Source: Mycobacterium sp. UM_CSW (GTDB lineage Bacteria; Actinomycetota; Actinomycetes; Mycobacteriales; Mycobacteriaceae). From it: a DNA stretch of 42,269 bases. The stretch covers positions 1 through 42,269 of the forward strand of contig NZ_AUWQ01000030.1 in the NCBI RefSeq assembly GCF_000455205.1. Reading direction: 5' to 3'. Below are positions 1 through 9,122 of this stretch, one piece after another (the first letter of the stretch is position 1; each line of letters opens with the position of its first letter). Position numbers and translations under genes: made by a program. The notes under the pieces were generated by a model that was not told where the DNA came from, did not search any database, and saw only the letters and a program-made list of their open reading frames with translations.

Positions 1-684
1 GGGGTGCCGGTGCGGCACGTCCTGCTGGAGCCCCCGTTCCGCCTGGACGGTGCGTTGGTGCCCGACGACGCGGACCTCGTCGTGGTGGGCAACCCGACGA
101 ACCCCACCTCGGTGCTGCACACCCGCGCGCAACTGCTCGCACTGCGCCGGCCCGGCCGGATCCTGGTGGTCGACGAGGCGTTCGCCGATTCGGTTCCCGG
201 TGAGCCCGAGTCGCTGGCCGGCGACGCGCTGCCCGACGTGCTGGTGCTGCGCAGCCTGACCAAGACGTGGGCGCTGGCCGGGTTGCGGGTGGGCTACGCG
301 CTGGGCGCGCCGGAGCTGTTGGCGCGGCTGACCGCGCAGCGCGCGCACTGGCCGGTGGGGACCCTGCAGCTGACGGCCATCGCGGCCTGCTGTGAGCCGC
401 GGGCCGTCGCCGATGCCGCGGCCGGTGCGCTGCGGTTGGCGGAGTTACGCGCCGAGATGGTGACCGGCCTGGCGTCGGTGGGCGCCGACGTGGTCGACGG
501 CCGGGGCCCGTTCGTGCTGTTCCGCCTGCCCGACGGCGACCGGATACGAACCGACTTGGAGCGCAAGGGCATTGCCATTCGCCGGTGTGACACCTTCGTC
601 GGCCTGGACGGCCGGTACCTGCGGGCGGCGGTGCGACGGGACTGGCCGCTGCTGATCCAGGCCATCGCGGAGGCGCTGCGGTGA
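1..684 (+). CDS. cobC: CobC-like PLP-dependent aminotransferase / threonine-phosphate decarboxylase (5' partial)
   Basis: This is the C-terminal part of a fold-type I PLP enzyme; the reading frame is open to the window edge, so the N-terminus is missing. Visible family features are an NPTNPT stretch (cofactor/substrate contact), the VVDEAF strand whose Asp pairs with the pyridine nitrogen, and [15 protein letters not shown], whose Lys is the expected Schiff-base lysine. In cobamide synthesis such proteins decarboxylate threonine phosphate to aminopropanol phosphate; the M. tuberculosis homologue (Rv2231c, from memory) is annotated cobC but is close to histidinol-phosphate aminotransferases, so the true substrate is uncertain. 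The stop codon overlaps the next gene's GTG start by 4 bases (GTGA), which implies translational coupling. Confidence 0.85.
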   Translation, partial: GVPVRHVLLEPPFRLDGALVPDDADLVVVGNPTNPTSVLHTRAQLLALRRPGRILVVDEAFADSVPGEPESLAGDALPDVLVLRSLTKTWALAGLRVGYALGAPELLARLTAQRAHWPVGTLQLTAIAACCEPRAVADAAAGALRLAELRAEMVTGLASVGADVVDGRGPFVLFRLPDGDRIRTDLERKGIAIRRCDTFVGLDGRYLRAAVRRDWPLLIQAIAEALR

Positions 685-1850
685 GCGTCCGGCTGGCCGA
701 CGTGATCGAGGTGCTCGACGAGGCATACCCGCCGGATCTCGCGCAATCGTGGGATTCGGTCGGGCTGGTGTGCGGCGACCCCGATGACGCGCTGGGCTCA
801 GTGACCGTCGCTGTCGACGCGACGCCGGCCGTCGTCGACGAAGTTCCCGACGGCGGACTGCTGCTGGCGCATCACCCGTTGCTGTTGCGCGGGGTCGACA
901 CCGTGGCGGCCAGCACGCCGAAGGGCGCGCTCGTGCACCGCCTGATCCGCAGCGGGCGATCGCTGTTCACCGCGCACACCAACGCCGACTCCGCCTCGCC
1001 CGGGGTGTCCGACGCGCTCGCCGAGGCCCTCGGGCTCACCGTCGAGGCCGTGCTCGAACCGCTCGCGGCCGCGGGCAATCTGGACAAGTGGGTCGTGTAC
1101 GTGCCGACGGAGAACGCGGAGGCGGTGCGCGAGGCCGTGTTCGAGGCCGGCGCCGGCCACATCGGCGACTATTCGCACTGCAGTTGGAGCGTGAGCGGCA
1201 TCGGACAGTTCCTGCCGCACGAGGGGGCCTCGCCGGCGATCGGCAGCGTCGGCCCCGTCGAGCGGGTGCCCGAGGAGCGGTTCGAGGTGGTCGCACCGGC
1301 GCGGGCCCGGGCAGCGGTCTTGGCGGCGATGCGCGGCGCCCATCCGTACGAGGAGCCCGCGTTCGACATCTTCGCTCTGGTGCCCCCGCCCAGCGACGCG
1401 GGGCTGGGCCGGATCGGCACGCTGGCACGACCGGAATCCTTGCGCAGCTTCGTCTCCCGTGTCGGCGCCGCGCTGCCGCGGACCTCGTGGGGCGTGCGTG
1501 CGTCCGGGGACCCCGATGCTCAGGTGTCGCGGGTCGCCGTGTGCGGCGGCGCCGGGGATTCGCTGCTGGCCGCCGCGGCCCGCGCGGACGTGCAGGCTTA
1601 TGTGACCGCCGATCTGCGCCACCATCCCGCCGACGAGCATCGCCGGGCCTCGGACGTGGCCCTGGTCGACGTGGCACACTGGGCCAGCGAATTCCCCTGG
1701 TGCGAGCAGGCCGCCGGCATACTGCGGTCCCGCTTCGGGGAGGCGCTACCCGTTCGGGTGTGCACCATCCGCACCGACCCTTGGACGCTGGGGCAGGTGG
1801 CCGAGACGGGAGAGACGGGGAAAGACGGGGAGAACAGCCATGAAAGCTGA
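681..1850 (+). CDS. Nif3-like dinuclear metal centre protein
   Basis: A 389-residue protein of the NIF3/YbgI family, conserved proteins that form hexameric toroids and bind two metal ions; the biochemical role is still unclear (GTP cyclohydrolase I-like and hydrolase roles have been proposed). Seen here: the [10 protein letters not shown]-terminal motif, the LLAHHPLL motif with metal-binding His64/His65, AHTNAD around residue 100, and the C-terminal histidine/acidic region [10 protein letters not shown]. The middle (about residues 130-230) is the PII-like insertion domain found in the longer bacterial members. The GTG start at 681 sits inside the cobC stop and fits the family N-terminus. The gene overlaps the following zinc-ribbon gene by 11 bases. 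Confidence 0.9.
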   Translation: MSVRLADVIEVLDEAYPPDLAQSWDSVGLVCGDPDDALGSVTVAVDATPAVVDEVPDGGLLLAHHPLLLRGVDTVAASTPKGALVHRLIRSGRSLFTAHTNADSASPGVSDALAEALGLTVEAVLEPLAAAGNLDKWVVYVPTENAEAVREAVFEAGAGHIGDYSHCSWSVSGIGQFLPHEGASPAIGSVGPVERVPEERFEVVAPARARAAVLAAMRGAHPYEEPAFDIFALVPPPSDAGLGRIGTLARPESLRSFVSRVGAALPRTSWGVRASGDPDAQVSRVAVCGGAGDSLLAAAARADVQAYVTADLRHHPADEHRRASDVALVDVAHWASEFPWCEQAAGILRSRFGEALPVRVCTIRTDPWTLGQVAETGETGKDGENSHES

Positions 1851-2577
1851 GGTCGCACAGCAACTTTCGCTACTCGAGTTGTCGAAACTGGACGCCGAGC
1901 TGTCCCGCATCGCACACCAGGCCAGCCATCTGCCCGAGCAGGAGGCCGTGGAGCGGATCCGGGCCGACCACACCGCCGCCGCCGATCGGCTGGGTGCGCT
2001 GCGAATTGCGCTGGAAGACTTGGACGCCCAGGTGTCGCGGTTCGAGTCGGAGATCGAGGCGGTGCGGCAACGCGAGGACCGGGATCGCTCGATGCTCAAA
2101 TCCGGTGCCACGGACGCCAAGCAATTGTCGGATCTGCAGCACGAGCTCGAGACCCTGCTTCGGCGTCAAACCAGTCTCGAGGACTCGCTGCTGGAGGTAA
2201 TGGAACGCCGCGAGGAGTTGCAGGCCCAGCTGGACGGCGAGCAGCGCGCGGTCGAGGCTCTGCAGTCCGAACTGGCCAGCGCCCAAGAGGCGCTCGACGC
2301 CGCGATTGCCGAGATCGACGAGGCCCGCCAGGCTCGTTCGTCGCGACGCGACACCCTGTCCGCGGAACTGGATCCCGCGCTGTCCGCCATGTACGAGCGG
2401 CAGCGCGCCAGGGGAGGGCCGGGCGCCGGGCCGTTGCTCGGGCATCGGTGCGGCGCCTGCCGGATCGAGATCGGCCGCGGCGAACTGTCCCGCATCTCGG
2501 CCGCCCCGGAGGACGAGCTGGTGCGCTGCCCGGAGTGCGGCGCGATCCTGTTGCGGGTCAAGGGGTTCGACCAGTGA
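1840..2577 (+). CDS. Coiled-coil zinc-ribbon protein (C4-type, Rv2229c-like)
   Basis: A 245-residue protein. Residues about 1-180 are strongly heptad-like, rich in Leu/Glu/Arg/Gln, and form a long antiparallel coiled coil. The C-terminus has two CxxC pairs (HRCGACRIE and VRCPECGAI) that make a zinc ribbon. This is the family usually labelled 'C4-type zinc ribbon domain protein', related in architecture to chlamydial CT398 and Helicobacter HP0958-type scaffold/adaptor proteins; its actinobacterial function is not established. It lies in an operon with Nif3 and RNase H and overlaps the latter by 4 bases (GTGA). The ATG at 1840 is the first start and overlaps the Nif3 end. Confidence 0.88.
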   Translation: MKAEVAQQLSLLELSKLDAELSRIAHQASHLPEQEAVERIRADHTAAADRLGALRIALEDLDAQVSRFESEIEAVRQREDRDRSMLKSGATDAKQLSDLQHELETLLRRQTSLEDSLLEVMERREELQAQLDGEQRAVEALQSELASAQEALDAAIAEIDEARQARSSRRDTLSAELDPALSAMYERQRARGGPGAGPLLGHRCGACRIEIGRGELSRISAAPEDELVRCPECGAILLRVKGFDQ

Positions 2578-3689
2578 AGGTCGTCGTCGAAGCCGACGGC
2601 GGGTCGCGCGGCAACCCCGGACCCGCCGGGTACGGCGCGGTGGTGCGCACCGCGGACCGCTCGACCGTGCTGGCCGAGACGAAGCAGGCCATCGGCGTCG
2701 CGACCAACAACGTCGCCGAATATCGAGGCCTGATAGCCGGTTTGGACGACGCCCTGCAAATGGGGGCCACCGAGGTCGAGGCCTTCTTGGACTCCAAGCT
2801 GGTGGTCGAGCAGATGTCCGGGCGGTGGAAGGTCAAGCATCCCGACCTGATCGAGCTGCACGCGCAGGCGCGAAAGCTGGCGTCGCGGTTCGACCGGGTC
2901 TCCTACGCCTGGGTGCCCCGGGCCCAGAACTCGCACGCCGACCGGTTGGCCAACGAGGCGATGGACGCCGCGGCGGGCATCGACGAAGACCTGACCGAAC
3001 CCGAGCCGCCGGTTGCCGAGCCGACGAAAAGCGTTGCGGCCGAGGCCAGGACGTCGCCCGGCTGGACCGGGGCGCGGGGCACGCCGACCCGACTGCTGTT
3101 GCTGCGGCACGGGCAGACCGAACTGTCGGTGGAGCGCCGCTACTCGGGGCGCGGCAACCCGGCGCTGACGGAGGTGGGGCGCCAGCAGGCCGGGGCCGCG
3201 GCGCGCTACATGGCGGAGCGTGGCGGGATCGCCGCGGTGATCTCCTCGCCGCTGCAACGGGCCTACGAGACCGCGGCGGCGGCCGCCAAGGCGCTCGGGC
3301 TGGACGTCGCGGTCGATGACGACCTGATCGAAACGGATTTCGGGGCGTGGGAGGGCCTGACGTTCGCCGAAGCGGCCGAACGCGATCCGGAACTGCACCG
3401 GCGGTGGCTGCGCGACACCGGCACGACACCGCCGGGCGGGGAAAGCTTCGACGCGGTGCTCGACCGCGTGCTGCGGGTGCGCGACCGGGTCATCGAAGCA
3501 CACCAGGGTGCGACGGTGCTGGTGGTGTCCCACGTGACGCCGATCAAGATGCTGCTGCGGCTGGCGCTGGACGCGGGGCCGGGGATCCTTTACCGGCTGC
3601 ATCTTGACCTGGCCTCGCTGAGCATCGCAGAGTTCTATTCGGATGGGGCTTCGTCGGTGCGGCTGGTGAACCAGACCGCCTACTTGTAG
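2574..3689 (+). CDS. Bifunctional RNase HI / histidine (acid) phosphatase
   Basis: A 371-residue fusion. Residues 1-130 are an RNase HI domain with DGGSRGNPG at the N-terminus, the NVAEYRGL Glu, a DSK strand and the HADRLAN Asp, that is the DEDD catalytic set for cleaving RNA in RNA/DNA hybrids. After a linker rich in Pro/Glu/Ala (about residues 135-165) comes a histidine-phosphatase (CobC/PhoE-like) domain with the RHGQT motif, where His179 is the expected phospho-acceptor, and a later VSHVTPI motif with the second histidine. The M. tuberculosis homologue Rv2228c is reported to have RNase H and acid phosphatase activity and has been linked to alpha-ribazole phosphatase function, which would fit the neighbouring cobC. 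The GTG at 2574 was chosen because it overlaps the upstream stop and begins exactly with the RNase H fold; the frame is open further upstream, but that stretch is a shadow of the previous gene. Confidence 0.92.
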   Translation: MKVVVEADGGSRGNPGPAGYGAVVRTADRSTVLAETKQAIGVATNNVAEYRGLIAGLDDALQMGATEVEAFLDSKLVVEQMSGRWKVKHPDLIELHAQARKLASRFDRVSYAWVPRAQNSHADRLANEAMDAAAGIDEDLTEPEPPVAEPTKSVAAEARTSPGWTGARGTPTRLLLLRHGQTELSVERRYSGRGNPALTEVGRQQAGAAARYMAERGGIAAVISSPLQRAYETAAAAAKALGLDVAVDDDLIETDFGAWEGLTFAEAAERDPELHRRWLRDTGTTPPGGESFDAVLDRVLRVRDRVIEAHQGATVLVVSHVTPIKMLLRLALDAGPGILYRLHLDLASLSIAEFYSDGASSVRLVNQTAYL

Positions 3690-3698
3690 GGGGCGAGG

Positions 3699-4283
3699 AT
3701 GCAGCCGTCTCAGCCACTCGATGAGCCCGTTCCCGCCGATGTCCGGGCGCGGGTGATGCCGGCGGCGCTCGATGAGCTTGTCCGCTGGGGTGTGGAGCGG
3801 TTCAGCATCGAGGCGATGGCGGAGCGCCATCACCTCGATCCCGCGATGGTCTACCGCTACTGGGGCAGCCGGCAGCGACTCATCGTCGATGCGGCCCTCG
3901 CCGACGCCGAGGCCTTCAGTGCGGTACCGGACACCGGTTCGTTGCGTTCAGACCTGCTGGCGTTCGCGCGCAGAGCGATCGCGCGGCTCAACTCCGAGGA
4001 GGGCCGCGCCTTCACGCGGGCGCTCGTCATGGAACGTCCCGGCCATCACGACGAAGAAACCCGAATGCTGGTGTGGCAGGCACGCTTTAACGCCTTGCGC
4101 GCGGTCATCGACCGGGCGAGGGAACGCGGCGAACTGCGTGCCGGGGTGAACACCCTGGCGGCTGTGCAAATCATGCTGGCGCCGCTGAACGTTCGCGTCC
4201 TTTACTCCGATTTGCCTATCGACGATCGCTACTGCGACGCGATCGCCGACATGGCCTGGCACGCGCTGGTCAAGCGGGAGTGA
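3699..4283 (+). CDS. TetR-family transcriptional regulator
   Basis: A 194-residue regulator. Residues about 15-65 form the helix-turn-helix: GVERFSIEAMAERHHLDPAMVYRY matches the TetR pattern in which Tyr-x-Tyr/Trp ends the recognition helix (MVYRYWGSR). The rest is an all-helical ligand-binding/dimerisation domain of unknown ligand. The start lies 9 bases after the RNase H stop with a GGGGGCGAGG purine stretch as ribosome site, so it may be read as the last gene of the core operon. Its 3' end overlaps the convergent P450 gene by 14 bases. By position it is the best candidate regulator of the P450/amidohydrolase operon, but that is inference. Confidence 0.88.
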   Translation: MQPSQPLDEPVPADVRARVMPAALDELVRWGVERFSIEAMAERHHLDPAMVYRYWGSRQRLIVDAALADAEAFSAVPDTGSLRSDLLAFARRAIARLNSEEGRAFTRALVMERPGHHDEETRMLVWQARFNALRAVIDRARERGELRAGVNTLAAVQIMLAPLNVRVLYSDLPIDDRYCDAIADMAWHALVKRE

Positions 4284-5478
4284 ACTCGACCGGCAGCGCG
4301 GCCGGCGAGCGAAACGCGACGCCCACGACGTGCGGTGCCGGGGCGGTCGGGTCCAACCCCAGGTCTCCCAGTCGGTCGAGCAGCGCGCCGATGGCCACCG
4401 TCCCCTCCATCCGCGCCAGGTGCATGCCCAGGCACAGGTGCGGTCCGCCCCCGAACGTCAGGTGGGCGATGTTCTTGCGGGTGGGGTCGAAGCGGTCCGG
4501 GTCCGGGTAGCGTGCCGGGTCGCGGTTGGCGGCGGCGACGCTGACGCTGACGGTCGCCCCCGCCGGGATCGCGATCCCGCCGAGCTCGCAGTCCCGGACC
4601 GCCCGTCGTACCACCGTGGTGATCGGTGGCTCCCAGCGCAGCGCCTCCTCGAAGGCGCCGCGCAGCATGCCGCGATCGGCCCGCAGCTCCGCCAGCAGGT
4701 CCGGCTCCGTGAGCAGCGCCACCAGCAGGTTGCCCGAGGCGCGGTAGGTCGTCTCGACGCCGGCGGGCAGGATCAGCAGCAGGAACGCGAAGATCTCGTC
4801 GTCGGTCAGACGGGCGCCGTCGATCTCGGACTCCGCCAGCGTGCTGATCAGGTCGTCCTGCGGGCGGCGCCGCCGTTCGGCGAGGATCTCCGCGAGGTAG
4901 GCCTTCAGCTCCGCCGACGCGGCGAGCCCGCGTTCCCAGTCGTAGACCACGTTGAGCAACTCGATCGACAGCCGCTGGAAGCGCGGGTAGTCCTGCCGCG
5001 GCAGGCCCATGATCCGGGCGATGACTTGGACCGGAAACGCGAAGGTGAACTCGCGGGCCAGCTCGGCCCGCCCGCGCGGCGCGAACCGGTCGATGAGCTC
5101 GTGGACGACCACCTCCACGAGCTCGGTGCGCCAGCGTTCCAGCAGCGCCGTGCGGAACGACGGCGATACAAGCGCCCGGCTGGCCCGGTGCTCGGCGCCC
5201 TCGAGTTCGAGCAGCGTGACGCCCATGACCGGGCCCATGATCTGGTCGTAGATCGACGACGAGAAGGTGTCGGGGTGGGTGAGCACCGTCTGGCACTCCT
5301 CGTACCCCAGCACCGTCACCCCGAGGTCGCCGACCTGTACGGAGCTGATCTCGGCGAAGGGGTTGCCGATCATCACCCGGTGCCGTTCGCGGGCGTCGCG
5401 CAGCCGCTCGTGCACGTTCTCGACCTGCAGGAGCAGCCCGCCCTGCAGCTCGACGGGGTCGAAACCCTGGGTCGTCAC
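4270..5478 (-). CDS. Cytochrome P450 (A)
   Basis: A 402-residue bacterial class I P450. Seen: I-helix oxygen-activation motif AGVETT, K-helix ExxR motif (EEALRWEPP), and haem-ligand loop FGGGPHLCLG with Cys349. No fused reductase is present, so it needs a ferredoxin and ferredoxin reductase in trans; a ferredoxin exists elsewhere in the window (30938-31132). The GTG start at 5478 overlaps the stop of the upstream amidohydrolase by 4 bases (GTGA). The frame is open further upstream, but that extension is only a shadow of the amidohydrolase. It is the last gene of a three-gene minus-strand operon with two amidohydrolases, suggesting oxidation followed or preceded by amide/lactone-type hydrolysis of an unidentified substrate. 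Confidence 0.93.
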   Translation of the reverse strand: MTTQGFDPVELQGGLLLQVENVHERLRDARERHRVMIGNPFAEISSVQVGDLGVTVLGYEECQTVLTHPDTFSSSIYDQIMGPVMGVTLLELEGAEHRASRALVSPSFRTALLERWRTELVEVVVHELIDRFAPRGRAELAREFTFAFPVQVIARIMGLPRQDYPRFQRLSIELLNVVYDWERGLAASAELKAYLAEILAERRRRPQDDLISTLAESEIDGARLTDDEIFAFLLLILPAGVETTYRASGNLLVALLTEPDLLAELRADRGMLRGAFEEALRWEPPITTVVRRAVRDCELGGIAIPAGATVSVSVAAANRDPARYPDPDRFDPTRKNIAHLTFGGGPHLCLGMHLARMEGTVAIGALLDRLGDLGLDPTAPAPHVVGVAFRSPAALPVEFTPA

Positions 5479-7196
5479 GAGGCTTTGACCGTCTCGGTGT
5501 CGCGTCCGGACCGCAACACGGTGCCGGGCAGGGCGCCGGTCGCGGCGCCGTCGCGGCACACCTCGACGCCACCGACCAGCACCGAGGTGATCCCGTAGGC
5601 GTCGGCGACCAGCCGCGGCGCGCCGGCGGGCAGGTCGTAGCGGGTGCGTTCGGGCCCATGGTCGACCGTGGCCGGGTCGAACAGCACCAGGTCGGCGTGC
5701 CAGCCAGGCTCGATGCGGCCGCGTTCGGTCAGACCGTAGAACCGGGCCGGCACGTCGGTGATCAGCCGGACGGCCTCCTCGAGCGTCACGACCTGATGCT
5801 CGCGGACGCCCCGGCCCAGCAGCGACGTCGTGTAGATGGCGCCGCACATCATGTCGAGGTGGGCGCCCGCGTCCGAGCCGCCGATCACCGCGCCCGGGTG
5901 GTGCCACACTTCGGCGCGCTCCCGCCAGTCGGCCGCGTCGTCACCGGTCAGCGGCGGGGACAGGCCGGTGCGCAGCTCGTCGGCGATCACGATGTCCAGC
6001 AGCGTGTCGAAGGGCTCGCCACCCCGGTCGGCGGCGATCGCCCCGACGCTGCGGCCGGTCGCGTCGGCGTTCTCGGGGGCGAACGTCTCGACGATGACGA
6101 GTCGGTCCCATTGCGCCAGGCCGCGCAGCATGCCGGCCTCCTTGGACGCGGCGCCCTCGGCGAGGCGGCGGCGCACCTGCGGATCGGCAAGCGCAACAAG
6201 CCGTTCGGGCACCGGCAGGTGCATCGTGTCGCGCCAGCCGGGCAGCCCGTCGAGCACGAAGCCGGACAGGAACGAAAGCCGGATCTTCATGGCCTGCGGC
6301 AGGGTCAGCGCCACCACCCGGCCGCCGCGTCGGGCCGAGGCGTCGAAGGCGCGCAACTGCTTTTCGTGCCCGGTCGGGTTGGCCGCCGAGACGCCGAGCA
6401 GGTTCCAGTTCAGCGGGCGGTCCGCGGCCACCGACATGTCGGTCAGCAGCGCGATGTCGTCGTCGGTGAAGCCGGACAGGCAGCCGGGGATGATGGCCTC
6501 CAGTGTGGTGCCCGGATGGTCGCGGAGTGCGCCCGCGAGTGTCACCAGCTCGTCGCGCGAAGCGCTGCGCGACGGAACCGGTTGCCCGGCACCGTCGTTG
6601 TGGGTGGGCGACTGCGAGGTCGACAGCCCGAGCGCGCCGGCGCCCAGCGCTTCGTGCAACACCGCGACCATCTTGTCGATGTGTTCCGGTGTGGCCTCGC
6701 CGCCCACGGCGTCGGCGCCCATCGCGGCCAGCCGCAGCGCCGAATGGCCGACGAGGAAACCGGCATTGACCGCGGTGTGGCCGTCCAGGCGGGCCAGCCA
6801 GTCGCCGAACGATGCCCAGCCCCAGTCGAGGCCGGCCCGCAGCGCGTCCAGCGGCATTCCCTCGACCCGCGCCAGCATCCGGGTGAGGTAGTCGTGTTGG
6901 TCGGGTGCCGCGGGCGCCAGCGTGAAGCCGCAGTTGCCGCCGAAGACGGTCGTGACGCCGTGCTGCACCGACGGGCTTGCGGTCGGGTCCCAGAACAGCT
7001 GCGCGTCGTAGTGAGTGTGCAGGTCGACGAACCCGGGCGCGAGTGTCTGTCCTTGGGCGTCAACGGTTTTGGTGGCCATGTCGTCGACGTCACCGACGGC
7101 GACGATGCGCCCGTTGCTGACGCCGACGTCGCCGTGGCGGGCGGGCGCGCCGGTGCCGTCGACGATCTCGGCGTCGCGGATCAACAAGTCAAGCAC
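5475..7196 (-). CDS. D-aminoacylase / N-acyl-D-amino-acid deacylase-type amidohydrolase
   Basis: A 573-residue metal-dependent amidohydrolase. The N-terminus LIRDAEIVDGTG followed by GRIVAVG is the typical beta-sandwich opening, then FVDLHTHYDA gives the metal-binding HxH of the TIM barrel. HGVTTVFGGNCGF, GSDAGAH and the C-terminal RIEPGWHADLVLFD re-entry into the sandwich domain match the N-acyl-D-amino-acid deacylase group. Substrate is unknown; mycobacterial genomes carry several such genes near P450s and lipid genes. The GTG start at 7196 is preceded by a good AGGAGG site at about 8-base spacing. The gap to the upstream amidohydrolase is 11 bases and there is a 4-base overlap with the downstream P450, so one transcript is likely. 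Confidence 0.88.
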   Translation of the reverse strand: MLDLLIRDAEIVDGTGAPARHGDVGVSNGRIVAVGDVDDMATKTVDAQGQTLAPGFVDLHTHYDAQLFWDPTASPSVQHGVTTVFGGNCGFTLAPAAPDQHDYLTRMLARVEGMPLDALRAGLDWGWASFGDWLARLDGHTAVNAGFLVGHSALRLAAMGADAVGGEATPEHIDKMVAVLHEALGAGALGLSTSQSPTHNDGAGQPVPSRSASRDELVTLAGALRDHPGTTLEAIIPGCLSGFTDDDIALLTDMSVAADRPLNWNLLGVSAANPTGHEKQLRAFDASARRGGRVVALTLPQAMKIRLSFLSGFVLDGLPGWRDTMHLPVPERLVALADPQVRRRLAEGAASKEAGMLRGLAQWDRLVIVETFAPENADATGRSVGAIAADRGGEPFDTLLDIVIADELRTGLSPPLTGDDAADWRERAEVWHHPGAVIGGSDAGAHLDMMCGAIYTTSLLGRGVREHQVVTLEEAVRLITDVPARFYGLTERGRIEPGWHADLVLFDPATVDHGPERTRYDLPAGAPRLVADAYGITSVLVGGVEVCRDGAATGALPGTVLRSGRDTETVKAS

Positions 7197-7207
7197 GTGC
7201 GGGCCTC

Positions 7208-8398
7208 CTACGTTCTGGCGAGCCACCCGTCGTCGGGCAGCGGGTGGCCGAACAACTGTGCGGCGTTGCGATGGGTGATCCGGGCCGCGTCCTCCGCCGA
7301 CAGGCCGGCGACGTTGCGCGCCACCACCTCTTGGGTGTCGGGCCACGTCGAGTCGGCGTGCGGGTAGTCGCTTTCGACGAGGATGCGGTCGGCCCCGATC
7401 GCGTCGAGCGCGCCGAACGCGTGCGGGTCGTCGATCGAGCAGAACCAGAAGTTGCGCCGCAGCACCTCGCTGGGCAGCAGGTCGCTCTTCCACGCCCCGC
7501 CCTCGTGGCCCGAAGCTGAATGCGCCAGAACGTAATCGGCGCGGTCGCCGAGCATGGCCGCCCAGCCGAGACCGCCCTCGGCCAGCGTGATGTTGAGCCC
7601 CGGGAACCGCACCGGGATGCCCGACCACAGCATGTCGGCGCACGCGACCAGACCGTTCACCGGGAACAGGGTCGTGATGGTTTCAAAAGGCGTGTCCGGG
7701 GCGGGGATTGGCGCCCACTGCGCGGAGCCGGTGTGCAGGCACACCACGGTGCCGGTCTCCTCGCAGGCGGCGAAGAACGGATCCCACGCGCCGCTGTGCA
7801 GGCTTGGAATCCCGCATTGGGCCGGCAGCTCGGGGAAGCTCACGGCCTTGAAGCCGCGCGCGGCGTTACGGCGGACCTCCTCGGGCGCGAGTTGGGGGTC
7901 GGCCAGCCACGGCAGCTGCAGCGGGATGATCCGGTCGGGGTAGGCACCGGCCCACGCCTCGAGGTGCCAGTCGTTCCAGGCCCGCAGGGTGGCCAGGCCC
8001 AGCTCCAGGTCGTCGCTATTCCAGAAGACGGTGCCGGCGAACCCGGCGATCAGCGACGGGAAGTTCAGCGATGCCCAGATACCGGCGAGGTCCATATCGG
8101 CGATCCGGGCGTCGACATCCCAACAGCCGCGCCGCATTTCGTCGAACCGGGCGGCTTCCATGCTCCATTCCTCGCGGGGCCGTCCGATCACCGCGTTAAG
8201 GCCGATGTTGGGATACTCGCGGCCCTCGTAGCGCCACACCTGGCGCCCGTCGTCGGTCTCGACGACCTTCGGGGCGCGGTCGGACAGCGCCGCGGGCAGC
8301 CGGCCGATGAACAGATCGGGCGGCTCGATGACGTGGTCGTCCACCGAGATCACGACGTGCTGTCGCTGCCGGGGATCAGGGTCTGGCAGCAGCGCCAT
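7208..8398 (-). CDS. Amidohydrolase (Amidohydro_2 / ACMSD-like metal-dependent hydrolase)
   Basis: A 396-residue TIM-barrel hydrolase of the amidohydrolase-2 group (relatives include ACMSD and other decarboxylases/hydrolases). Seen: VDDHVIEPPDLF (start of the metal site), VVCLHTGS (metal His), AEGGLGW, and near the C-terminus ESDYPHADSTWPDT with the conserved Asp. Actinobacteria encode many members with unknown substrates, often in lipid or xenobiotic gene sets. It is the first gene of the operon amidohydrolase - D-aminoacylase-like - P450; the ATG at 8398 follows a candidate promoter very closely. Whether the enzyme hydrolyses or decarboxylates cannot be decided from sequence. Confidence 0.85.
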   Translation of the reverse strand: MALLPDPDPRQRQHVVISVDDHVIEPPDLFIGRLPAALSDRAPKVVETDDGRQVWRYEGREYPNIGLNAVIGRPREEWSMEAARFDEMRRGCWDVDARIADMDLAGIWASLNFPSLIAGFAGTVFWNSDDLELGLATLRAWNDWHLEAWAGAYPDRIIPLQLPWLADPQLAPEEVRRNAARGFKAVSFPELPAQCGIPSLHSGAWDPFFAACEETGTVVCLHTGSAQWAPIPAPDTPFETITTLFPVNGLVACADMLWSGIPVRFPGLNITLAEGGLGWAAMLGDRADYVLAHSASGHEGGAWKSDLLPSEVLRRNFWFCSIDDPHAFGALDAIGADRILVESDYPHADSTWPDTQEVVARNVAGLSAEDAARITHRNAAQLFGHPLPDDGWLART

Positions 8399-8406
8399 AC
8401 CTGATG

Positions 8407-8451
8407 ACTATCGTCGGTTTTCCGGCGCTGTCAATGCTATCTATGCAATGA
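8407..8451 (-). promoter_or_regulatory. Candidate promoter and operator of the amidohydrolase-P450 operon
   Basis: Reading the minus strand, a perfect TTGACA (8434-8429) is followed after 16 bases by GATAGT (8412-8407), placing the transcription start near 8400, only a few bases before the ATG at 8398. An imperfect inverted repeat, TCAATGC - 7 bases - GCAATGA (8431-8451, one mismatch), covers the -35 box and could be the site of a repressor such as the TetR protein at 3699-4283. Seen directly: the hexamers and repeat. Inferred: their use. Confidence 0.42.
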
Positions 8452-8465
8452 AAGCAAAGTTGCGG

Positions 8466-8861
8466 CTAATCGAGTCGCGTGATGCCCGGATATGCGTCGA
8501 AGCCGCGGTCGAAGCTCATCAGTTGAGCGATGTGGTTCCGGGTCATGATGGCGATGTGCAATGCATCCCTCGCCGAGAGGCCTTGATAGCGCAACAGTGT
8601 GTCCTTGGCGAGCTCGACATCGGCGTGCCCGATCGGCAGCACCTCGTCCACCACCCCGAGGATCACGTTAAAGGCCGGCTGGATCGCCTCGCGACGCTCG
8701 ATCGCCACATATCGGTGACAGATTTCCTGTAGCACTTCGGCGTCGGTGACAAGCCTGTTGCCCGCCGACAGTGCGGATTCCAGCAGACGTTGCGCATTCA
8801 GCTTGTGTGGGCGTGAGGCGCCCACCAAGTACATGGGGATGTTGGTGTCGACGAAGATCAC
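8466..8861 (-). CDS. vapC: VapC-family PIN-domain toxin (ribonuclease)
   Basis: A 131-residue PIN domain. Acidic residues expected for Mg-dependent RNA cleavage are visible: Asp5 in MIFVDTN, Glu42/Glu46 in DAEVLQE, Asp99 in SARDALH and Asp118 in SFDRGFD. VapC toxins cleave specific tRNA or rRNA and are inhibited by their cognate VapB. The GTG start overlaps the antitoxin stop by 4 bases (GTGA), the usual coupled VapBC arrangement. The target RNA cannot be predicted. The pair is divergent from the first large cyclase/ATPase gene and forms the edge between the metabolic and signalling parts of the island. Confidence 0.9.
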   Translation of the reverse strand: MIFVDTNIPMYLVGASRPHKLNAQRLLESALSAGNRLVTDAEVLQEICHRYVAIERREAIQPAFNVILGVVDEVLPIGHADVELAKDTLLRYQGLSARDALHIAIMTRNHIAQLMSFDRGFDAYPGITRLD

Positions 8862-9121
8862 TGGTTAGCTTCAGGAGGCTCCAGGTATCCGCGTTCGGTC
8901 TCCTCGAGCATTTGCTCAATGCCAGGCGCCGGAAACTCATGACGCGCGGCGGTTCGGACGGCCCGCAACTTGGTGTCGAGATCGCCGGTTGGCTCCCGTT
9001 CCCGGGCCTCGCGCAGGGTGCGGCGCACCCATTCCGAGACAGTTGTGCGATGCCGGCGGGCGATTTTCTGCAGCTCGTCCCACTCGTCCGCGTCGAGAAG
9101 AACCTGCAGCCGCTTACTCAT
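8858..9121 (-). CDS. vapB: VapB-type ribbon-helix-helix antitoxin
   Basis: An 87-residue protein. Residues 1-44 ([15 protein letters not shown], then [16 protein letters not shown]) match the ribbon-helix-helix DNA-binding fold. The C-terminal half is acidic and flexible ([10 protein letters not shown]) and is the likely toxin-wrapping tail. It precedes vapC with a 4-base overlap. No Shine-Dalgarno sequence lies upstream of the ATG at 9121; instead a -10 box ends 6 bases before it, so the mRNA is probably leaderless. A perfect inverted repeat directly upstream is the likely autoregulatory operator. Confidence 0.85.
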   Translation of the reverse strand: MSKRLQVLLDADEWDELQKIARRHRTTVSEWVRRTLREAREREPTGDLDTKLRAVRTAARHEFPAPGIEQMLEETERGYLEPPEANQ

Positions 9122-9122
9122 G

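Noticed and set aside
2166-3833. 555-codon antisense frame over the RNase H/phosphatase gene
   Set aside because: High-GC codon bias keeps antisense frames open; the product is Arg/His/Pro-rich without motifs and lies opposite a clear enzyme gene.
5658-8404. Two long plus-strand frames opposite the amidohydrolases
   Set aside because: Low-complexity Arg/Gly/Val-rich shadows; the minus-strand frames show HxH and other amidohydrolase motifs, ribosome sites and operon spacing.
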